DNA of 64,000 nucleotides, taken from Sarocladium kiliense (taxonomy: Eukaryota > Ascomycota > Sordariomycetes > Hypocreales > Sarocladiaceae). The notes beneath the pieces are model-generated. The model was not told where the DNA came from. It worked only from the letters and a program-made list of their open reading frames with translations, and did not search any database. Every line of letters begins with the position of its first letter. Position 1 is the stretch's first letter. The translations under genes were made by a program, and so were the position numbers. Location of the stretch: assembly GCA_030734395.1 (NCBI GenBank), contig JAUZTG010000003.1, forward strand, positions 992,001-1,056,000. The letters run 5' to 3'. Of the stretch, positions 1-11,212 are shown in pieces.

Positions 1-1
1 A

Positions 2-386
2 CCATCCCAGGCCATGTTTTTGCAAGCCGCTGGATCTTTTTCGGTCTTCCAGCTTATCCTCTCCTGGGTTTCGTCTACTATCCCCCGTCCCAAGGCCAAG
101 CGTGCTGTCACCATTGCTCTCGCAACCGCGATCAGCAATGGTACCAACATCAGCACCGCATACCTCTACCCGTCCTCTGACGCTCCGTAAGTCTTGCTGG
201 AACTCAAGATGACCTATCTTCATTCACTAATCATCTTTTCATAGTCTTTATCGAAAGGGTTGCATTGTTCTGACCAGTGCTCTGGTTGCTTGCGCTTCGG
301 CCTCGATCGTTCTTCGCTTCTGGTTGAAGAAAGAGAACAAGAAGCTCAATGAGCAGGGAAGAAGCAGCGATCACTATGTACTCTAG
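2..386 (+). CDS. MFS transporter, allantoate-permease (Dal5/ACS) type, 3' part only
   Basis: This is the C-terminal end of a membrane transporter that enters from the left edge. Exon 2-186 and exon 245-386 flank a 58-nt intron (GTAAGT at 187, AG at 244). The residues include two hydrophobic helices, a Pro-rich loop (IPRPKAKRA) and the segment GTNISTAYLYPSSDAPLYRKGC. The pattern 'LYP..DAP.Y..G' before the last helix is typical of the fungal anion:cation symporter branch of the major facilitator superfamily, which includes Dal5, Tna1 and Seo1. The last helix is followed by a short charged tail (KKENKKLNEQG). The substrate cannot be read from this fragment; the family moves small carboxylates, vitamins and ureides across the plasma membrane. 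The gene is tail-to-tail with the epimerase next door, so it is not co-transcribed with it. Family call fairly sure, substrate unknown. Confidence 0.75.
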
Positions 387-852
387 TTTCATAAGCGCAT
401 GACCAACTTCTGAAAATGATAGTCGGTAGCTAGCATAGATTCAGCTATGGGATCAGACCATGCTCATCTGTTGAAGAGCAATTGAGCCCAAAGGGTGTAC
501 GCCTGAAACCAGGTCTCATGAGAAAGGGGACGGGCACATAAGGTTTTGAAGAGTGAATACAAGATTTTAGTTGCACGATCAAACCTTTCATTCCACAGAC
601 AACTCTCATCATACTACATGCAGTCTCAGTCGTGCCCTGTAGCGAACTAGTCGACTTTGTTGTGTATTCCCATCTTTGTTAGCCCAGTGGTATCCTCAAT
701 ATTGTCAACGAGACTGAAGTGGTGTAATGGTATAGTGTTCTCCTGGTAAATTCTCATACACAAAAGCACAGGTATTTATGGCCAGACTTGGAACTTGGGT
801 ACTTGTGCTGAATGAACGTCCATTTGTAGGTTGATTATATTCATACTCCGCT
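387..852. other. intergenic, 3' ends of two convergent genes
   Basis: No gene was recognised. The stretch holds the presumed 3' UTRs of the transporter and of the convergent epimerase. Around 726-760 there is a short stretch resembling a tRNA D-arm, but no T-arm and no pairing acceptor stem follow. Confidence 0.5.
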
Positions 853-1878
853 TCATGTAGAAGCCTCTAAGGTTGCCTTATACTGACGCACAATGTCATC
901 AAATGTGTCATCTTTCTTAAACCCAAGCTTCAGAGCCCTCGAGTTATCATACGTGCCAGGCCACGAGTAGAGGATCTTCTTCATATCCTCATCGTCCTTC
1001 TCCGTAATGTATTTGAGCTTATCCTCGCCACCAACCCTTGCAAGAGAATCTATCATATCCTGCACAGTGACACCGATGCCTGGCATGCAGAGTACACGAT
1101 CATAATCGGGCAGGGCCGTGGGTGGCAGGTCCAGAGAGCGGACGAGGTTGTCAACCAGAGTGTTCGGAGAGGTGAGCCAGTGCTTATATCCGCGGTCGGA
1201 TAGGGGAAGCTCGCATGGTAGTCCCTGCATAGGCTCCCGGATAATGCCTGATAGGAAGGAAGATGCGGCAGCGGTAGGCTTGCCGGCCCTGACTGAGACA
1301 GTGGGAAGGCGGAAAATCAGGCCGTCGAGGAAGCCTCGGCGGTTGTACTCGTTAATGAGGAACTCGCACATCATCTTCTCACAACCATATGAGTTTTGAG
1401 GTGTTGGTCTTTGCGTCTCGCCTACAGGTTCTGTGACCTCGCCGCCGTAAACAGCCTGGCTGGAGGTGTATATGACCTTGACGCCAGGCTTGGTTCGGCG
1501 CAACGTGTCGAGCAGTGCCCTCGTAGCGTCGAAGTTGACTCTCATGCCTGGATCCAAAGTTAGTGCCATTCTTGGAAGAGAATAATCGGGCGTCTTCTTC
1601 AACTACTTACCCAGGTCGAAATCTGCTTCAGCTCCCGAGGACATGATCCCATGGAGGATGAAGACAACATCGAGATCCTGCGAGACTACTTTCTCGGTCT
1701 CGGTAGAGAGGTCAACCTTGACACATTTTGCCTTGTCAGGCCACTTGACACCTTCAGGTATCCGAGGCTCAACAATGTCACTGAGTACAACCTCATATTT
1801 GCCCTGGCTGTCGTCCAAGAGCGCTCTTGCCAGAAGCTGGCCAATGAAGCCAGCTCCACCCGTAATGAGAATCTTCAT
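853..1878 (-). CDS. NAD-dependent epimerase/dehydratase, D-erythronate dehydrogenase-like
   Basis: This is an extended short-chain dehydrogenase of about 320 residues in two exons, 1878-1611 and 1547-853, with a 63-nt intron (1610-1548). The N-terminus is an NAD-binding Rossmann motif (ITGGAGFIG, residues 5-13). The catalytic set follows: Ser in YTSSQAVYG and Tyr/Lys in SYGCEK (YxxxK). A conserved GKPTAAASSFLSG stretch also follows. The overall pattern (HGIMSSGAEADFDLG, TVQDMIDSLARVGG) fits fungal proteins related to bacterial DenD, which oxidises D-erythronate at C2 with NAD. The exact substrate here is inferred. It is probably cytosolic, since no signal peptide is seen. It is divergent from the FMN hydroxy-acid dehydrogenase (725 bp between starts), so a shared promoter is possible. 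Other sugar-nucleotide epimerase activities remain possible. Confidence 0.82.
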
Positions 1879-2603
1879 AACGGCTGTATGTGTGCCTGCG
1901 TATATCAGGGGAATGCTGTGGTGATTGGTGATGGTGCAGAAGGACAGCTACCAGGGAGTCGTGGGGCTAAGGATCGGCTAGTGGAACAAGACTATCGATG
2001 TGGCACCCTCCTCAGAATCCTCGAGCCCAACTATCGGGAATGCTTATGCTACATATTCTTCTTACAGGGACTGACCCCAGAGATACCCCGGGGCAATGAT
2101 GAGCGTGGTGCGAGAGTCGGAGGTCGCCCCGAGGGATCCCCACAGTGGAGCCCCCAGCACTACCCCACACCCTCCGGAGAGACCGGCGAATGCCCGAGCA
2201 CCCCCACGTTGCAACCCTGCCCATGATCCTGGGGATCGCGGAGATGTGCTGGCCAGTTGTGTGGCGGGGAGGGAGGGGCAGACCAGACCAGCTTTCCAAT
2301 ATCTGGCATCCCAAAGTGCGAAAGGCGATGGGAAAGAGACCGACCGGTGCTTATTGCCGACGTCCAGAACGTACGACGCGTGACATTGTACCGAACAGCG
2401 AGCTTCCCCCCCCTTGTACTCTATCGCTTTAACATCTTGGCCTCCATCTTCAGAAGCTCCAGCGATACGGGCTTATAAGAACAGTTCACTAATCTCAAGC
2501 TGGGTTGGTCTATGACAATTCCCAAGCTCAATTGCATCCTTTCTACATCCTCAATTACGAGTCTTCCCTCTTTTCTTGAAGTGAAAGCGTCCAAAATCAC
2601 AAT
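1879..2603. promoter_or_regulatory. bidirectional intergenic region, epimerase / hydroxy-acid dehydrogenase
   Basis: This non-coding stretch separates two divergent genes. On the + strand a TATA-like TATAAGA lies at 2474-2480, about 125 bp before the dehydrogenase start. A C-rich tract is at 2406-2414 and an MCB-like ACGCGT at 2376-2381. The minus side shows no clear TATA element. The reading frames inside have no family resemblance. Confidence 0.45.
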
Positions 2604-4017
2604 ATGGCGAGCATCACCATCAGCGACTATGGGAGCTTCGGGCGCGTTCACAAGAGGAAGTCAATCGACGAGAGGCGTCCTCTGAGCACCATTATCAACA
2701 CCCAGGACTTCGAGGACGCGGCCTCCGAAAACCTCTCTGAGAAGGCCTGGGCCTTCTTCTCCTCTGCGGCTACCGATTGTCATACCCATCGGGCCAACAA
2801 TGACTTCTTCCGTCGTATATGGCTCCGACCTCGGATCATGAGAGACATCGGGAAGGTTGATACACGTACGAAGATCCTCGGCAATGATGTGCCTTTCCCG
2901 CTGTTTGCTAGTCCTGCTGCCATGGCGAAGCTTGCGCATCCGGAGGGAGAGCTTGCTATAGCCAAAGCAACCACTAAAGCTGGCATGGCTCACATTGTAA
3001 GTAACGACCTGAAGTCGCATTAACAGAGGGAGATCAAATCCTGCCATACCTTGAGGGAGGGTGATCGATCGCAGCTGAACTGACCTCTGATACTAGATCT
3101 CCACGAATGCCTCATACCCTCTTGCCGAGATCACAGCCACCAAGAAAGGCCACCCCTTCTTCCTGCAGCTCTACGTCAACAAAGACCGCTCAGCCTCTGA
3201 GAAGATCCTCCGAAACGCTGAAGCCTGTGGCTGCAAAGGCGTTTTCATCACCGTCGATCAGCCACACCCTGGCAAGCGCGAGTACGATGAGCGCGTCAAG
3301 TTCGAGGATGAGTCGCTCATGTCCGCTACACCGACAGGAGCTACGCCTAAGAACGATTCTCGGGGTAGCGGTATCGGCCGCACTATGGCGGATTTCATCG
3401 ACAGCAGCCTGAATTGGAAGGATATCGCGTGGCTGAGGAAGGCCACCAAGATGCCTATCGTCTTGAAAGGTGTCCAGACAGCAGAGGACGCCTTGTTGGC
3501 AGTAGAGCATGGCGTCGACGGTCTATTGATCGGCAACCACGGTGGAAGGAGTCTCGACACCTCAACACCATCAATCATGATCCTTCTTGAGCTCCGCAAG
3601 CGGTGTCCGGAGATCTTCGAACGCATCGACATCTTCATGGATGGAGGTATCCGTCGCGGAACAGACATGTTCAAGGCTCTCTGTCTAGGTGCGAAGGCTG
3701 TCGGTATGGGCAGACACTTCATGTACGCCGCCAGCTACGGCGAGGAGGGCGTCTCACATCTGATTGATCGTAAGTGGTCCCACGATCCCCTGCGAAACTG
3801 GAATTCTCACGAATGGACTATGAATGATGAGACTGACTTGATGTGTGTAGTCATGCGAGATGAGTTTGAGACAACAATGAAGATCATGGGATGCACGAGC
3901 TTGTCACAATTGCATCCTGGCCTACTGAACTTGTACGATGTGGACCATTGGTTCTCAGAGTCATCTAGCCCACAGAGGGGAGTTTTGTCTCTGAGACCTA
4001 TTGCGTCGAAGCTTTGA
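2604..4017 (+). CDS. FMN-dependent alpha-hydroxy-acid dehydrogenase (lactate/glycolate oxidase family)
   Basis: It oxidises a 2-hydroxy acid to the 2-oxo acid using FMN. Exons are 2604-2996, 3097-3769 and 3851-4017 (introns 100 and 81 nt), giving 410 residues, a normal length for the domain without a cytochrome b5 head. Landmarks are FASPAAMAKLAHPEGE near the FMN site, LQLYVNKDR, the ITVDQPHPGKREYDER block, VLKGVQTAEDA (FMN-contact Lys), the catalytic-His motif IGNHGGRSLD, and the phosphate-binding end DGGIRRGTDMFKALCLGAKA followed by GMGRHFMYA. The start matches a Kozak-like context (ACAATATGG). There is no mitochondrial presequence and no haem domain, so this is not a cytochrome b2. The substrate is open: lactate, glycolate, mandelate or a sugar acid. 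It is divergent from the epimerase and convergent with the Zn2Cys6 regulator. Confidence 0.92.
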
Positions 4018-4218
4018 GACTTTGACCAGGTTCTTAACTGCAGCACTGTCTAGAAATTGCATGACTGATTGATAGATGAGATCATGTACATAGCACCATA
4101 GTCATCCTCATTATGTACCAAGTTCTCAAATTATCTCACGTAAAGCGGTAGCCACCACATCCATTGTTCAAAACTGTGCTTCCTATTCTACAGCTGATAT
4201 ACGCCTGATAACCTCTAC

Positions 4219-6486
4219 TTAACCCATCCCATTGTGGTTCAGCCCATTTGCCAGAGGATTCAAGAATGTCTCTCCAACCCCATATTCCAACAACGCAGCC
4301 AGGCTATCTACGTCCATATTGTAGATGATCTCGTCCGCCCCGCCACCGAACTGCTGAGTCGCAAAGTCGACTGCGACGCTGTTATCTGGTGCATTAGTGT
4401 AATAGTCTGGCTGTGCCGTAGCCATTTGCTCCTCGCCCGTCGTGTTCTGTTCCGCAATCACTCTCTGTAGTAGGCTCCGAATACCAGCTATAATGTGCTT
4501 CATGACGTGCTGCTCGCCTACCCCGTTCGCCACCTCGGCAAGCAGGTCGGCTGAACGGACGGCGAGAGATATAACTTCCCGAACGTTGAAGCCGAGGCTC
4601 AGCGTTCGAGAGATCAAGTCATCACCTCGATCCCACATTGATGCCATTTTCAATAGGAAAGTGGCGCAGAAAGCGACCATTGTATGCGTGAAGAGTGGAA
4701 CGCCGTAAAGAGCGCTCCTGATGTCAGGTTCTGAGACCACATGGACGAGTGTGTTCATGGCAGCTTGTATAGCAGCCATGGCAGCCTCTCGCCGATTCGA
4801 GCCGAGGCTCTGGCTGCTGGGCCATCGTAAGCCCCGGAACGCTAAAGAGTTGAGATGAAATCGAGCAAAATGGTAGTAGAGAATGAGAGATTGCGAGGGA
4901 TATGCGCCGACTGTGTCACTATCGGCAGACCTGGGTTGCCACTTCGACCGCCACTGTTCAATAGCGATGTTCAGCGTACGGAGGCGGCCCAGCTCCTCCT
5001 CGCTCAGGATCTGATTCGGATCGCTTCCGAACTCGTAGTATGCCTGAGACATGATCGGATAGAGGGTGACATGTGCTGCTAAACGGACGTCACCAGGAAG
5101 AGTGTACGTGTCATGCCCGTCTAGCAATAACTGCACGTTTTGCACCGCCTCGTCTTCCTGCATGGCTGATGGCCGTCCGAAGGCAATGCTAACTTGGTGG
5201 TTGCAAATGTAGAGTGCATACCACAGTCTCACCCGCTCGACGTGGCGAATATCGCCATTGCGCAGCTTGTGAAAGGACTGGTGGATGTTCATCTCAGCGG
5301 CTATTCTAGCGGCCTGTCCTGAGAGCCGCCAGCTCAGGTTCGGAAGGTGAAAGGCTCCCAAGCAGAGACCTCGCACATCGTGTAGATTGTGATGGCGGGT
5401 AATGCTGGAGCTGCTGACAAGGGCAATGAAGGCGTTGTAACACCGCTGAAGGACTCCTTCCTGCCCTGGCGTGTGCAACACCGCAATAGTCAGGATTGCG
5501 GTGGAAAGAAGCACGGAAGCCTTGCGCACTGAGTCGAGATCTGGGTAAGGGAAGATGACGCCACCCCAGAGCAGTTGGCTGTGTGAGTTTGAGTACAGAT
5601 CGAAGAACTGGCGTGCTTCCCCTTCGGAGAGGATTCCCTTCGAGATGAGATCGTCAGAGGAGTCATTGCGGTCCAAGCGAGTTGTCAATGCAGCCTGAGC
5701 AGAGCCGGAGACTTTTGCTAGCTCATAGAGGTTGTTCATAGGTGCTGGCACAAGCCGCGGCTCGTCATCGTACGGGTTAGGGGACTGGTTACCCGCAGCT
5801 GGGTCGACAGAGGCGATATCAGCTACATTTGGCTCGGCAGCTGGGGCAGAGTCGTGAAGAGAGCCGACAGATGGCACCGATGCAGCTTGATCCTGTGGCT
5901 GGAATTTGGAAAGATCGGGCAGCCTGTCTCGTTCAAGCAAGGCTGAGACGGCGGCTTGGATCTGGTCCACCCGTTGTGTCATATGAGTCCTCCAACTATG
6001 TAACAGCCTCTTTGTGAGCAGGCTAGCAAGGCAATGGTTGGTGCTAGAGGTTGCAAAGGATCAGACTCACGCTTGATCATCCCCGACACTCCTCTGAGAG
6101 TCAGGCAGCACACAATCGGTGCCCATGCGCAAACATCTCGCACATGTCGATTCTCCGCGCCTAAAATCGCACCTGATCTTTTGCTTCTTACACTCCAGAC
6201 CTTCAAAATCCCAGTCAACAGCAATTCAAACATATGGAACACAAGGCGAGGGCATTGGGGGGATGAGGGACCTACACGCTCGAGCTCGGGGCGGTCGCGC
6301 AGCGCGGTGCTGTGGGCCATGAACCCGGTTGTGCGCCAGCTGCATATGTGTGCGGCCTTGCGCATCCGACGCAGGCTGTGTTGCCGCATGCACAGGATGC
6401 TGGAGATGATGTGCTGGATGCGGTAGCTGACGGTCGCCCAGGTGCTCGGGAGGCTGGGAGCCAGCTGGCAGAGTCTCGCTGGCCAT
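4219..6486 (-). CDS. Zn2Cys6 fungal-specific transcription factor
   Basis: This is a nuclear regulator of about 705 residues in three exons: 6486-6276, 6200-6071 and 5995-4219 (introns 75 nt each). The binuclear zinc cluster is assembled by splicing. The first Cys codon is split by intron 1, and the full set is C71-x2-C74-x6-C81-x8-C90-x2-C93-x6-C100 with the basic run KKQKIRC. A Leu-rich linker follows (QIQAAVSALLERDRLPDL), then a middle homology region with LSWRLSGQAARIAAEM and RVRLWYALYICNHQVSIAFGRPS, typical of the fungal_trans domain. The C-terminus is acidic and Asn-rich, a possible activation region. Its 5' side faces the alcohol oxidase across 2.1 kb, and its 3' end converges with the hydroxy-acid dehydrogenase. 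It may control this neighbourhood, which is an inference. The N-terminal 60 residues are His/Pro-rich and less certain. Confidence 0.88.
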
Positions 6487-8614
6487 GCCTCAAGGCAGCA
6501 TGCGATGCCGAGGGTTCAAATTGAGCGGCGACGCACTTCAATGCCCGAGCTTGTGCCCTGAGGCATGCGATGCGATGAACCAGAGCAGTGAGAGATGAGA
6601 TGTGCTGCAATGTCCGTCGTTGGGGCTGTCGAGGAGAAACTGTAAGAAGTCCATGATCTCAGACTAACGGTTGTGCTTAGGTCATTGAGCGCAGCAAGTT
6701 TAGCGGCCGCCATCTTTCCACAAAGCCTGGGCGCCATGTAGACCGAAACAGCGTCACCCAGCCGTGTCTCAATGAGCCCCAGGAACCTTTTATGAACATC
6801 CACAGCTCTTCATGCTTTGCTAAAGTGGCACAGAAAGGGTCTCCAGGCAATTGACGTGGTGGTTTTGCCCACGATAAGCCCGGCTGCCCTGGTAACAGCG
6901 CCCACTCGGGAAGCGGATCTCTACCATGTCTTGAGCAACAGCACATCGATCTCAAATAATATTCCTGGTCGTTGGAATCTCATATCAATTTCCTCGCTGG
7001 AAAAAGAGCGTTGAACCTGGTTCAACAAAGCGCTTCTGTACAGTCGGACATCAGGTAACCGCTTTCGAGACGGGCACGGTCCGTTAGCATCAATCTCGAA
7101 GAAGAGCCACGCCCCAGCCGCGGAAACATCGAATGACTCTCCTCTCCCTCCAGACTCTTCGCAGTGGAGATGTTTGAAGGTGCCAGCGACAGAGTCCCAA
7201 GTGGCGATCGCCAAAAAAAGGAGCTTTGTTCACGCATCAGCGGAGACTACGGCCAAGTCGGGATTCTGGGGTGTAGTCGTACCCGAGCAGCGAAGCTCCG
7301 GGGGGGAGAACAAAGATGGAACGCGGAAACTATGCAAAGCACGAGTGGCGTGACTTTGACTCGCTCGCCTGGAGTCAGAACGTTGATGATACATATTCAT
7401 GCAGCCCTTGACAGCTCTTACAACGTCCAAAGATGGTGTGCTGCCGCGTCAACGAGTGGCTCGGGTTTGGCATTCCCAGGAACCTCGCCGCAGGTTTCCC
7501 CATTCAGCAATTACTCTTGGGGATGGACATGTTAGAATCTGGGGTAAAATCCGTCTTATCCCCCACCTCTACCATGATTTTCCTGGTAACTGCAATAACG
7601 AATCAGAACCTCGGGGAGCCGATGAGAACGACCAAGCTGCCTGCAGCTTTCGGCTTCTAAGTTAGATTCCAGTTGCTATACTATCTTTCGGGGAAATTGG
7701 AAATTTCTTATAACCTAGCTTTATCAAAGCTTAAACAATATTCTTTCCCCCTTCTTGCGAGGACTCGTCAATGTAATCCGTGGGGTCTGGTATCCCAGTC
7801 TCCAAATCTTTGACTTTCGGACGTTTACACAGCACACGATGCGGGGGATCGGGGACAGTCGCCTGATCAGTCCTCGGGCCAATGGCTGCAACCTGCTTCT
7901 TCAATTAGCTCTCTGGATTGGTGTCTCGAAGTTCAAGATCCACGTGGATGCTACCCACACACTGTTGGACTTTGCGGGGAAGCTCGATGCTGCTGACAGT
8001 TGACGAATAGCAAGCCACGACCAAGAGTCTCGATTGTGGGCTGACATGTAAGTTGGTTCATCGTGATAGATGTTGGGAGAGCTTTCTAGCCCTCAAATAC
8101 GACGTCCAAAGGCAAGTTGAGGCACAGATTTGCACTTCCAAGAGCGAAGCTCGAGTCTCGTGCTCATCGTGCATGTAAGGTGACACTGGCAAAGATCACG
8201 GCACTTGGCATAGGAGTGACGGAAGGCAATCATTGGACAATTCTTGACGCATCCCCCTCACTCTCGTCCATGATTCTGACATCGCTGCCAGTTACTCGAT
8301 TCTGTTGCCACATCACTTCTGCCATCGTTGGGTGTTGGCTGGACAAGATCCATCATCCAAGGTAACGAATCAGCTCTGCGGAGTCTCGATGTCTTGTAGA
8401 CTGAGACCATATCGAATTCGACGGTATCCTGGAAGAGGAGGGTCAAGAATTTGGGCATATATAAGTCTGTCCTCGATCGCTTTCATCGAGACTCCAGTTT
8501 GATTGACACACACTCAGGATTCATAACTACATGATATTCATATAACTTGATTGCCCATACTTGATTAATTAATCATTCACATCCATTATCCCTCCATAAC
8601 TCTGGCTAGCTAGG
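6487..8614. promoter_or_regulatory. 2.1-kb divergent upstream region, regulator / alcohol oxidase
   Basis: No gene was recognised; the short open frames inside have no family features. A clear TATATAA lies at 8458-8464 on the + strand, 151 bp before the alcohol oxidase ATG, followed by a C/T-rich initiator zone near 8470-8500. The local sequence around 7680-7760 is AT-rich. The unusual length for this genome suggests an extended regulated promoter. Confidence 0.5.
8458..8464 (+). promoter_or_regulatory. TATA box of the alcohol oxidase gene
   Basis: TATATAA in the context GCATATATAAGTC, 151 bp upstream of the ATG. It precedes a pyrimidine-containing stretch suitable for transcription initiation. 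Strong TATA boxes of this kind usually mark inducible fungal genes. Confidence 0.55.
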
Positions 8615-11212
8615 ATGTCTTCCAGTGCACTCCCCGATGAGTTCGATATCATCGTCTGTGGGGGTGGGAGCTGTGGGTGTGTCGTAGCTGGGAGACTGGC
8701 CAACTTGGACCACAATCTCAAGGTGCTCCTGATTGAGGCTGGTGAGAGCAACCTGAACAACAAATGGGTATACCGACCTGGTGTCTTCCCTAAGAACATG
8801 AAATTGGACTCCAAGACTGCTTCGTTCTACGAGTCTAAGCCCTCCAAATGGCTAGGCGGCAGAAGCGCCATTGTCCCAGCGGCTCATAGTCAGTATCAAC
8901 TTTACCCTTGTCTTCATGCAGTAGACTGACCTCTATACTTAGTTCTTGGTGGAGGATCCTCCATCAATTTCCTCATGTATACTCGAGCCTCAGCATCGGA
9001 CTACGATGACTTTCAGGCCAAGGGGTGGACTACGGAGGAACTACTTCCTCTAATGCAGAAGCATGAGACTTATCAACGTGCTTGTCACAACCGGTAAGTG
9101 CTTTCTATGCTTGCGAGACTTTTTGGGTAGATGCTTATTCACGGCAGAGACATCCACGGCTTCGAGGGACCTATTAAAGTGTCTTTCGGCAATTAGTGAG
9201 TACCTTCAGTGATGCGAAGTCAGGCATTCGGGATAATCTAAACTCTTTGGCAGCACATACCCCATCAAAGACGACTTTTTGCGTGCTGCAGAGTCGCAGG
9301 GAATCCCCGTTGTTGATGATCTCGAAGACCTCACTACTGGCCACGGGGCCGAGCATTGGATGAAGTGGATCAATCGTGATGTTAGTATACCATCGTCGTC
9401 TCGGGCACAATTGATGGCAATCAGCTGACAAGGAAACCAAAGACCGGTAGGCGAAGTGACAGCGCACATGCTTATATTCATTCTACTCGTGCTGTCCACT
9501 CCAATCTGTACCTTGCTTGCAACACCAAGGTCGACAAGGTCATTATCGAAGATGGCGTAGCTGTAGGTGTGCAAACAGTGTAAGTCATCCAAAATGGTTC
9601 CACGGTGGTTAATCCTGTCTCATGCGAATGCAACAGACCGACGAAGCCCTTGCACCCTAATCAGGCTGGAACCCGTATCTTCAAGGCTCGCAAGCAGGTC
9701 ATCGTCTCAGGCGGAACCCTGTCGTCGCCTCTGATCCTTCAACGATCAGGCGTTGGTATGTTCAACTCCAATTCATTATGACCCTCGAGGGAAAGAATAT
9801 CCGCGGCGATTCTAATTGCATCATAGGCGACCCAGCGAAGCTCAAGGCTGTAGGCGTTGAACCAAAAGTTGACCTCCCAGGCGTTGGTCTCAACTTTCAA
9901 GACCACTATCTGACTTTCTCCGTCTTCAGAGCGAAGCCTGAGACGGAGAGCTTTGACGACTTCATCAGAGGCGACCCAGCAATCCAGAAGCAAGTCTACG
10001 ATGAATGGGAGCTCAAGGGCACCGGGCCCCTGGCTACCAACGGCATTGAGGCTGGAGTCAAGATCCGCCCCACTGAAGATGAACTCAAGGAATTCAGCAA
10101 GTGGCCTTGTCCCCAATTCAACGAGGGTTGGAAGTCATACTTCGAGAATAAGCCTGACAAACCGGTCATGCATTATTCTGTCATTGCCGGGTGGTTTGGC
10201 GATCACATGCTTATGTTTGTTCCTATTCTTCTCCTTTCTAATCCTGCAACATCTTTCGGGTTTACTGACGTTATTCAGGCCTCCCGGGAAGTTCTTCACC
10301 ATGTTCCGTAAGTGTAGTGCCTGGTATACTTTCCATTGGACTTGTGCTAACGCAGAACAGATTTCTTGGAGTACCCCTTCAGCCGTGGCTCTACTCACAT
10401 TCGATCGGCTAATCCATACGAAAGCCCCGACTTTGATGCTGGCTTCATGAATGACGAAAGAGACATGGCACCCATGGTTTGGGGCTATATCAAGAGTCGC
10501 GAGACGGCTCGACGTATGGATGCGTACGCCGGTGAAGTGCAGGCAATGCACCCTTGGTTCGCTTTTGATTCGCCAGGGCGTGCTTATGACATGGACCTTG
10601 CAACCACAAAGGCGTACGCCCTTCCAGGAAACCTCAGTGCCGGTTTGCAGCATGGCAGTTGGAGCGGCTATTGCCCTGAGCCATCACGAAGGCCTGAGGC
10701 GAATATTCTCAACTCCAACAAGGCTGACATCCGCGAGGATCTTCCTTATAGCACCGATGACATTAAGGCCATCGAAGAGTGGGTCAAGCGACATGTAGAG
10801 ACCACCTGGCACAGCCTGGGAGTGAGTCTAGCTAGACCCTACACCGTGCAAATGCGGATGAGCTCAACTGACATCGTTATAGACATGCTCTATGGCTCCA
10901 AAGGAGGGCAATAGCATAGTCAAGCACGGCGTGCTCGATGAGAGGCTCAACGTCCACGGAGTCAAAAACTTGAAGGTTGCGGATCTCAGCATTTGCCCAG
11001 ACAACGTTGGCTGCAACACGTAAGTAATCGATATACAGCCTTCTAGCGAAGTTATTAACCACTAATGTGACAGCTACTCGACTGCGCTTCTGATCGGAGA
11101 GAAGTGCGCTGTTCTCACGGCTGAAGATCTAGGATACTCTGGCGAAGCCTTGGCCATGAAGGTGCCCAACTACCAAGCTCCAGGAGAGCAAGCTTTGCCA
11201 TTCCGGGTGTGA
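8615..11212 (+). CDS. alcohol oxidase (GMC oxidoreductase, methanol oxidase type)
   Basis: This FAD enzyme oxidises short primary alcohols to aldehydes with release of hydrogen peroxide. There are eleven exons: 8615-8888, 8943-9093, 9148-9195, 9254-9380, 9443-9579, 9637-9755, 9827-10214, 10279-10307, 10361-10821, 10883-11019 and 11074-11212, giving 669 residues, the usual size for alcohol oxidases. The N-terminal ADP-binding motif is IIVCGGGSCGCVVAGRLA. The GMC signature ILGGGSSINFLMYTRAS follows. The active-site His lies in TWHSLGTCSMAPKEG and the active-site Asn in CPDNVGCNTYSTALLIGEK. Methanol oxidases of yeasts act in peroxisomes; here the C-terminus ends FRV rather than SKL or ARF. In filamentous fungi such enzymes often use methanol released from pectin. 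It faces the Zn2Cys6 gene. The family call is very sure. Confidence 0.93.

Noticed and set aside
724..762. tRNA-like text (GGTGTAATGGTATAGTG...TCTCCTGGTAA)
   Set aside because: Resembles a D-arm, but no T-arm (GGTTCRA) follows at the right distance and no acceptor stem pairs.
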